Positions 57,164 through 64,000 of a DNA stretch of 64,000 nt are shown in pieces. The position numbers and the translations under genes were made by a program. The DNA lies in the NCBI RefSeq assembly GCF_002918555.1, contig NZ_PQMB01000002.1, positions 100,104 to 164,103 on the forward strand, written 5' to 3'. Each line of letters begins with the position of its first letter. The first letter of the stretch is position 1. The notes beneath the pieces are model-generated. The model was not told the origin of the DNA, did no database searches, and worked only from the letters and a program-made list of their open reading frames with translations. Source of the DNA: Citrobacter amalonaticus. GTDB lineage: Bacteria; Pseudomonadota; Gammaproteobacteria; Enterobacterales; Enterobacteriaceae.

Positions 57164-57841
57164 AGATATTCCTTGCCTTTATGGATGGTTTAGTGGTTGA
57201 ACGACGCTTTATTGATGCAAGGCATCATAGAACAAACCTCTAATACAGATCAACTTAACAGATCTTTGATCTGTTCAATGCATAACCTTAAGAATTTTAC
57301 GCTAAGAAACAGTGTTTCATAATCTTGAAATGGTTCAGATTACAGGTTTAAAAAATCAACTTTACGTCATAAGGTAGTGATTTATATCGCCGGGCAGCGA
57401 AATACTGAATGATTAATCATCAAAATCTATAAAATTGATCTGAATCAATACCTGAATAATGATTTCATATTTATAAAATCTAATCCTTATCATTTCGAAT
57501 AATAAGAAAACATACAATACCTTCCATTATCAGGTATTGATTGGTTCTATAAAAAAACCTTTTCTTGAAATATTTTCACTTTAATTACAGAAATATCTTA
57601 ATTTTTAGGTAAATTCTTAATTTCAGCCCTTCCCTTTTCCTGACTTATTAAGTGTTACTACAAAAACCTTTAGCAACAGGTACAATACTTAACGGTTTAA
57701 GGTCAGAGCCAGTATTATCCCATTTGTTTCTTTAATGCCCCAAATTTGACTATTTCTCGTTGTTCTCTTTTCCACCTACACTATTTGGGAGGCATTTAGC
57801 CGTTGACCTGATGAGAACAAGAACCGAGGGGATGAAAGCGA
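57164..57841. promoter_or_regulatory. 678-bp AT-rich divergent region between tssB and ydhS
   Basis: This gap holds the start regions of the T6SS operon (leftward) and ydhS (rightward) and no convincing ORF. It contains several palindromes: AACAGATC-TTT-GATCTGTT (57257-57275), a perfect FNR-type box (57434-57449), and CAATACCT-N9-AGGTATTG (57515-57539). An 11-base inverted repeat pairs 57445-57455 with 57530-57540. No sigma-54 -24/-12 element was found by eye on either strand. Confidence 0.55.
57434..57449. promoter_or_regulatory. Perfect FNR-type binding palindrome
   Basis: ATTGATCTGAATCAAT contains TTGAT-N4-ATCAA, matching all ten defined positions of the FNR consensus. On the plus strand a TATAAA hexamer at 57472-57477 lies where the -10 box of a class II FNR-activated promoter (site centred near -41.5) would be, which points rightward to ydhS. 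Leftward regulation of the T6SS is also possible. Confidence 0.65.
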
Positions 57842-59449
57842 ATGAAAAAAATTGCAATCGTAGGTACGGGTCCAACGGGAATCTACACCTTTTTTTCTCT
57901 TCTAAAACAGGGTGAGCCGCTGAACATATCCCTTTATGAGCAGAGTACAAAGGCAGGGGTGGGGATGCCCTACAGCAACGAAGAAAACTCGAAAGTGATG
58001 CTGGCAAACATCGCAAGTATCGAAATCCCGCCCCTGTGTTCCACCTACATCGACTGGTTAAAACAGCAAAGCGAGGCGCATCTTGCCCGATACGGCGTGG
58101 CCCTTGCATCACTGCATGTCCGCCAGTTTCTGCCGCGTATTCTTCTTGGCGAATTTTTCCGCGATCAGTTTATGAGCCTGGTTAAGCAGGCAAAGCAGCA
58201 GGGTTTTGCGGTGACCGTTCATGAATCCTGCCAGGTTACCGATCTTAAAGCGGAAGGCGATGGCGTCAGGCTGTGGAGTGAGGGCAACGAAATGGAGAGC
58301 GTCGATTACGTGGTCGTGGCGACCGGACACGTTTGGCCGGATGAGAAGGAATCGACAAAAAACTATTTCCCCAGCCCCTGGTCAGGGTTGATGGAAGCGA
58401 ATATTGAGGCGTGCAACGTTGGGATCCTGGGAACCTCCTTAAGCGGCCTTGATGCTGCGATGGCGGTTGCCATTCAGCATGGCCGATTCATCGAGGAAGA
58501 CGACGGATCGTTACGGTTCACTCTTAATAAGGGCAGCGAAGGTCTTAAGATCGCGTTGATGTCCCGTACCGGCGTTCTGCCAGAGGCGGATTTCTATTGT
58601 CCCCTCCCTTATGAACCTCTGAGCATTGCGACTGAACAGGCCATCCATGCTGAAATCAACGCCGGTTCAGACGGTCTTCTCGATCGGGTTTTCGCGCTAC
58701 TGGTCGAAGAAGTCAGGCAAGCCGATCCGGCATGGTACCAGGAGATGGCGCTGGATAAGCTAAACGTTGACACTTTTGCTGAGGCCTGGTTTGCCGAAAG
58801 GAAAAAACGCGATCCCTTTCACTGGGCTGAAGAGAATCTTAAAGAGGTTGAGCGCAACAAACGTGACAAACGAACCGTTGCATGGCGTTATGCCATTCTT
58901 CGTATGCATGAGGTTATCGAGGACATTGTTCCTGCGCTAAATGACGATGACAGGGAGAGATTCAGAGCGGGTCTGGCAAGGGTATTTATCGACAACTATG
59001 CGGCGATTCCTTCACAGTCGATCCGTCGATTGCTGGCGTTGCGCGAAGCGGGAATTATCGACATTCTTACGCTGGGGCAGGATTATCAGCGCGTCGTCAG
59101 AGAGAATAAGACCATCATCACCACTCAAACCAGCAGCCACGAATTTGATGTTTTTATCGATGCACGAGGGCAAAAACCGCTCAGGATAAAGGATCTGCCG
59201 TTTCCGGCCTTACGTGAACAGCTGCTATCCTGCGGCGAATCGCTTCCCGACGTTGGCGAGGACTACACCCTCCAACAGCCAGACATTGTTCGTGGTCGCA
59301 TTGCTTTTGGCGCGCTCCCCTGGCTGATGCACGACCGCCCCTTTGTTCAGGGGCTTACCGTCTGTGCAGAGATCGCTGAAGCCATGGCAAAGGCTATCGC
59401 ACGTCCCGCATCCCGCACGCGCAGAAAATTGCCGTTTTATCGTGAGTAA
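57842..59449 (+). CDS. ydhS: YdhS, FAD/NAD(P)-binding protein
   Basis: The 535-residue protein begins with a Rossmann dinucleotide motif (IAIVGTGPTGIYTFFSLL) and continues with GVGMPYSNEENSKVMLANIA and a second nucleotide-binding Gly motif near GILGTSLSGLDAAMA. It is a close homologue of E. coli YdhS, a flavoprotein-like oxidoreductase of unknown substrate. In K-12 it directly follows ydhR; here the T6SS lies between. The ATG at 57842 follows GAGGGG at 15 bases. Confidence 0.93.
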   Translation: MKKIAIVGTGPTGIYTFFSLLKQGEPLNISLYEQSTKAGVGMPYSNEENSKVMLANIASIEIPPLCSTYIDWLKQQSEAHLARYGVALASLHVRQFLPRILLGEFFRDQFMSLVKQAKQQGFAVTVHESCQVTDLKAEGDGVRLWSEGNEMESVDYVVVATGHVWPDEKESTKNYFPSPWSGLMEANIEACNVGILGTSLSGLDAAMAVAIQHGRFIEEDDGSLRFTLNKGSEGLKIALMSRTGVLPEADFYCPLPYEPLSIATEQAIHAEINAGSDGLLDRVFALLVEEVRQADPAWYQEMALDKLNVDTFAEAWFAERKKRDPFHWAEENLKEVERNKRDKRTVAWRYAILRMHEVIEDIVPALNDDDRERFRAGLARVFIDNYAAIPSQSIRRLLALREAGIIDILTLGQDYQRVVRENKTIITTQTSSHEFDVFIDARGQKPLRIKDLPFPALREQLLSCGESLPDVGEDYTLQQPDIVRGRIAFGALPWLMHDRPFVQGLTVCAEIAEAMAKAIARPASRTRRKLPFYRE

Positions 59450-59538
59450 AAGGCCAGGCGACGCCGTTTCCCCCTGCCACAACCTGCGTTTATGCAATAT
59501 ACTTAACCGATGTCAAAAATGAATGAATACAGGTAACC

Positions 59539-59679
59539 ATGGAAATTGATCTTGATAATCTGGTCTTTAACGGACTGGAAGAAGCGCAGGAACGTAACGC
59601 CGAACGTCTGGAAGATGCAGACAAGAAAGCGCAGGCGGTTGTTGCCGACGATGACTGCGGTGACGCCTGCAAAATCTGA
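59539..59679 (+). CDS. 46-residue acidic Cys-containing small protein
   Basis: The ATG at 59539 follows AGGTAACC and opens a 46-codon frame. The product begins MEIDLDNLVFNGLEEAQERN, has an amphipathic, strongly charged helix (about 10-32) and ends with DDDCGDACKI, a Cys pair spaced C-x3-C. It is directly followed by a strong terminator, so start, stop, ribosome-binding site and terminator together support a real gene. I do not recognise its family. It lies 89 bases after ydhS. Confidence 0.8.
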   Translation: MEIDLDNLVFNGLEEAQERNAERLEDADKKAQAVVADDDCGDACKI

Positions 59680-59688
59680 AACAGTAAA

Positions 59689-59711
59689 ACCGGCGCAAAG
59701 CCGGTTTTTTT
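59689..59711 (+). terminator. Terminator after the 46-residue protein gene
   Basis: ACCGGC-GCAAA-GCCGGT forms a perfect 6-bp stem followed by seven T residues, nine bases after the small-protein stop. It closes the ydhS/small-protein unit. Confidence 0.92.
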
Positions 59712-59799
59712 ATCACGTCTCCGGAGTCTGCGGTGACGGGAAATCAGACCGTTATGCTTCAGGTTGCTGGCGCGTTGGCTTTGTTACCCGACCTTCGGG

Positions 59800-59838
59800 A
59801 CCCGCGCAAGCGCGGTTCAAAACGACCACGCCGTTTTG
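59800..59838 (+). promoter_or_regulatory. Two adjacent hairpins in the leader of the MBL-fold gene
   Basis: CCGCGC-AA-GCGCGG (59802-59815) and AAAACG...CGTTTT (about 59819-59836) are two inverted repeats in the 175-bp gap before the hydrolase gene. The second ends in a T-run and resembles a weak terminator. Their role in leader control is speculative. Confidence 0.35.
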
Positions 59839-59886
59839 TCCCGCACCTCGAATTATTTAGAGTATACCCGGGTAGAGGGATTTACC

Positions 59887-61631
<1,745 letters not shown>

Positions 61632-61660
61632 TCACAACGACATGCCAACACTCTTTCTGC

Positions 61661-61858
61661 GCTGAGGCAGATTTCATTCCAGTACGCTTCGCGGGTCTGG
61701 CGGTGTTCAACGTACCGGAACTGACCACCGTCGCGGGACAGGTCAATAACCGGGTGCAGATTTATCCGGTGGCCCTCTTTATCTTTACCGGGCTGGTCTA
61801 TTATCTGTTGTGCTACGGACTGGAGAGGTTCACCCGGCGGCGCTTCGCTATCCAATAG
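61661..61858 (+). pseudogene. Remnant of a polar amino-acid ABC transporter permease (C-terminal part only)
   Basis: The plus strand from about 61661 to the TAG at 61856-61858 translates without a stop into a fragment containing FNVPELTTVAGQVNNR, IYPVALFIFTGLVYYLLCYG and LERFTRRRFAIQ. The VPEL...QVNNR stretch followed by one helix and a basic tail is the C-terminal end of HisM/GlnP-type permeases. There is no suitable start codon or ribosome-binding site and about three quarters of the gene is missing, so it is a deletion remnant. The left border is approximate. Confidence 0.75.
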
Positions 61859-61910
61859 CTGACTCAGCACTCGACAAACTGATGCGCAATGAGACCATGC
61901 CCTGAAGGGG

Positions 61911-62120
61911 CTATCCGGCCAGGGCTTTGATGACCGTTTCCATCGCCTGCTTTTCAAGCTCGCTACGCTGGATCCGCTGATTTGCCTGCGCGGTTCTTAA
62001 CACGCCAGCAATCACGATGTGCTTAGGTTCTTGTCCCAAATCGCGCATCTCCAGCACCACTTTGCCAACCACTCTGCACATCTCGCGGTACAGTTCATCA
62101 TCTTTTGTCAGGTTTCCCAT
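61911..62120 (-). CDS. fumD: FumD (YdhZ), small fumarase
   Basis: The 69-residue protein (MGNLTKDDELYREMCRVVGK, and EPKHIVIAGVLRTAQANQRI) is almost identical to E. coli FumD, a small DUF2767-family protein with reported fumarase activity. The start at 62120 is preferred because it matches the E. coli N-terminus and follows AGAGAG; a 22-codon extension to 62186 is not conserved. In K-12 fumD borders pykF; here ttrR follows upstream. Confidence 0.93.
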   Translation of the reverse strand: MGNLTKDDELYREMCRVVGKVVLEMRDLGQEPKHIVIAGVLRTAQANQRIQRSELEKQAMETVIKALAG

Positions 62121-62231
62121 TATTGTCTCTCTTCGCCAGCACAAACAAACAGCATATATCACTCTGCCCGATAAGACAAAACTCAAATAAAATCAAACAA
62201 ATAACGCAGAAAACTATTTAGCTAACTTCGT

Positions 62232-62816
62232 TTACATCACACTTTGCAACCGGCTCACCAGTTCAGCCAGACTCCCCACCTGCATCTTTTCCATCACCCG
62301 CGCCCGATGAACCTCCACGGTACGAACGGCAATGTTCATCACATCCGCAATCTCCCGATTCATCAGCCCCTTCACCACCAGCTTCGCCAGCTCGCGCTCC
62401 TTAGGCGTGAGCTGCTGATAGCAGGCGACGATCTTTTGCCGGGAAACCGCGGTAGCCGACACCGCCAGCGCATGTTCCAGCGCCGCTTTCAAGGCGTCTG
62501 CCGGGACCGGTTTTTGCAGGAAATCCACCGCCCCCCGTTTCATTTGCTCAACGGCCATCGGCACATCACCATGTCCGGTCAGAAATACCACTGCCAGGGT
62601 ACTGTCACGCTGGCGTAACGCCTCGTGAACCCCCTGTCCGTCCATGACCGGCATGCGCATATCCAGCAGCAAGACGCCAGTCTGATATAAATCGGCCTGC
62701 GCCAGAAATGTTTCTCCCTCCTCCCAGCACTCGACCTCATAACCCAGACTTTCCAGCAAAAAGGCGCCCGCCAGGGTGACCGCCACATCATCATCAAGCA
62801 GGTGAATTAACGCCAT
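62232..62816 (-). CDS. ttrR: TtrR, tetrathionate-respiration response regulator
   Basis: The 194-residue FixJ-type regulator has a receiver domain with acidic pocket LLDDDVAV, the phosphorylated Asp in LLLDMRMPVMDG, Thr in FLTGHGD and Lys in LQKPVPAD. Its LuxR-type helix-turn-helix is LTPKERELAKLVVKGLMNRE followed by VRTVEVHRARVMEKM. With TtrS it activates tetrathionate reductase genes in Salmonella. Assignment rests on pairing with a TtrS-type kinase and the locus context. It overlaps ttrS by 23 bases. Confidence 0.88.
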   Translation of the reverse strand: MALIHLLDDDVAVTLAGAFLLESLGYEVECWEEGETFLAQADLYQTGVLLLDMRMPVMDGQGVHEALRQRDSTLAVVFLTGHGDVPMAVEQMKRGAVDFLQKPVPADALKAALEHALAVSATAVSRQKIVACYQQLTPKERELAKLVVKGLMNREIADVMNIAVRTVEVHRARVMEKMQVGSLAELVSRLQSVM

Positions 62817-64000
62817 TTCCGCTCTGCTCCTCTTTTTGTGTAAACGCCAGAATCACCGCGACGCCCGGCTGGCCGTCGGGCGCGGTCCGGTTCACCATGC
62901 TGATCTCCCCCCGACCATAGCGCACCAGTCGCTGGCAGATCACCAGTCCCAGCCCCATGCCCTCTTTACGGCTGGTCATAAACGGCTGAAATGCCTGTTG
63001 TAACAAGGCATCGTCGATACCGCCCCCGTTGTCCTGCAAGGTGATGCGCACGCCGTCGGCTTCCTGAACAGCATCAATCCAGAGCGTTTTCGCCCCTGCC
63101 TGCGCCGCATTGAGGATCAGATTTGCCAGTACCTGCTCGAGAAGAACCGGCGGCAGGTTGACGGTCAGCGTGCGATTTATATCGCTGTTAAGCGACAGCG
63201 ACGGAAATTGTTGCTGCATTCGCAGCCATTGCCAGACATGATGAACGGCGTCACGAATACCGATCTGTTCCCAATCATCCGTCAGTACAGGATCCCCCTG
63301 CGCCTGGCTGACCCAATGACGCAGATTGCGCAGGGTATCGGCACCGCGCTGCGCCTGATGATCGATCTGTTCCAGCGCGGGCAGCAAAGGGTGTTGTGCA
63401 TCCTGGGACTGTAAACGGATCTGGCATCCCTGGGCATAATGGCGAATGGCCGAAAGCGGCTGGTTCAGCTCATGGGCAAACCCGGAGGTCATTTCACCCA
63501 GTACGCTCATCTGTCTGGCCGTTTCCAGCGCCCGCTCCTGCTCGCGTAACCGTATGCCATTGCGTTCAAGCTGCCTGCCGCGCCGACGTACCAGCAGCAT
63601 CACCCAGATATAGTTGAGCGTCAGCAGCAACAACGCCAGCGCTGATGCGCCCATCACCAGCCGGTGCTGAATAAGCCAGCTTTTCACATCCAGCCACAGC
63701 TGTCGCTGTTGCGGATGCTGCTGTACCTCTCGCAGGAGTGCTTCCACCTGGCGCGTGGAGGCTGGCGCCCCCCAGTGAAACGACGCCGCTTCCGGGGCGT
63801 TGAACAACACGCGGGTCACGCGGTCAGCCAGCGCATCACTGACGGCGGGCAGCGCGGCAAATGACCAGTCGGGGTACAGCGGCGTGCTGGTCAGGCAGGG
63901 GATCGACGCAGGATGGCTCACCACCGCCACAAAATCTGCTTTATTGATCAGCCCTTCTTCGTCCATTTTCTCCAGAAGACAAACCGGAACGATTGCCGCC
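62794..64000 (-). CDS. ttrS: TtrS, tetrathionate sensor kinase (5' end cut by window edge)
   Basis: The frame stays open to the right edge, so about 401 C-terminal residues of a protein of about 590 are visible. They comprise the end of a periplasmic PhnD-like sensing domain, a transmembrane helix (ASALALLLLTLNYIWVMLLV), the H-box SGFAHELNQPLSAIRHYAQG with the phosphorylated His, N-box LILNAAQAGAK, G1 LQDNGGGIDD and G2 GMGLGLVICQRLV. It senses tetrathionate and phosphorylates TtrR. The ttrBCA reductase genes are expected just beyond the right edge. Confidence 0.9.
   Translation of the reverse strand, partial: AAIVPVCLLEKMDEEGLINKADFVAVVSHPASIPCLTSTPLYPDWSFAALPAVSDALADRVTRVLFNAPEAASFHWGAPASTRQVEALLREVQQHPQQRQLWLDVKSWLIQHRLVMGASALALLLLTLNYIWVMLLVRRRGRQLERNGIRLREQERALETARQMSVLGEMTSGFAHELNQPLSAIRHYAQGCQIRLQSQDAQHPLLPALEQIDHQAQRGADTLRNLRHWVSQAQGDPVLTDDWEQIGIRDAVHHVWQWLRMQQQFPSLSLNSDINRTLTVNLPPVLLEQVLANLILNAAQAGAKTLWIDAVQEADGVRITLQDNGGGIDDALLQQAFQPFMTSRKEGMGLGLVICQRLVRYGRGEISMVNRTAPDGQPGVAVILAFTQKEEQSGNGVNSPA

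Noticed and set aside
57515..57539. Inverted repeat considered as a terminator
   Set aside because: Neither side has a continuous T-run and no gene ends there, so it is listed only as a repeated element.
57164..57841. Sigma-54 promoter for the T6SS
   Set aside because: No GG-N10-GC type -24/-12 element with the expected flanking bases was found on the strand reading into tssB.
59778..59840. tRNA-like segment with GGTTCAAAACGACC
   Set aside because: No consistent acceptor, D or anticodon stems can be drawn around it.

Overview
The window is chromosomal DNA of an Enterobacteriaceae species, most likely Citrobacter or a close relative. This rests on near-identity to recognisable Escherichia coli and Salmonella housekeeping proteins, on gene order matching the E. 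coli K-12 ydhF-to-fumD segment, and on the presence of tetrathionate-reductase regulator genes, which K-12 lacks. The species call is inference.

Bases 1-20,300 are conserved backbone. The order is ydhF (cut by the left edge), ydhL, nemR-nemA-gloA (electrophile and methylglyoxal detoxification), rnt, lhr, grxD, mepH, sodB, ydhP, the tiny ynhF, purR, punR/punC, cfa, ribE, mdtK and two tandem tRNA-Val(GAC) genes. Familiar control sites are readable: a NemR box, two PurR operators, a RyhB-type sodB leader, the two cfa promoters, and several intrinsic terminators.

Bases 20,300-27,100 are accessory. They hold a pentaheme cytochrome and a Tat-exported molybdenum reductase of the TorYZ type, a secreted DUF1176 protein, and FabV, an enoyl-ACP reductase of the triclosan-tolerant class. 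ydhR follows at 27,245.

Bases 27,700-57,170 are one complete type VI secretion system (T6SS) on the minus strand, inserted between ydhR and ydhS, which are neighbours in K-12. Reading from its start the order is tssB, tssC, tssK, tssL, an OmpA-domain protein, hcp, clpV and vgrG. An AT-rich cargo module follows: a DUF4123 adaptor, a VasX-like effector with a hydrophobic C-terminus, three tandem DUF6708 membrane proteins (probable immunity), PAAR, and an unrecognised membrane protein. The order then resumes with tssM, tssA, tssF, tssG, tssJ, tssE and a TagA/VasL-type protein. All 13 core genes are present. Composition changes abruptly inside vgrG (about 46.32 kb) and inside the 5' part of tssM (about 37.57 kb), so the cargo looks exchanged as a cassette. 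A strong terminator follows hcp, and a perfect FNR-type palindrome lies upstream of tssB and ydhS.

Bases 57,840-64,000 hold ydhS, a 46-residue acidic Cys protein, a metallo-beta-lactamase-fold hydrolase convergent with a LysR regulator, the remnant of an amino-acid ABC permease, fumD, and ttrR-ttrS (ttrS cut by the right edge). The valV/valW-to-fumD interval is the place where Salmonella carries SPI-2 and ttr. This genome has used the same hot spot for TMAO/tetrathionate respiration and a T6SS.
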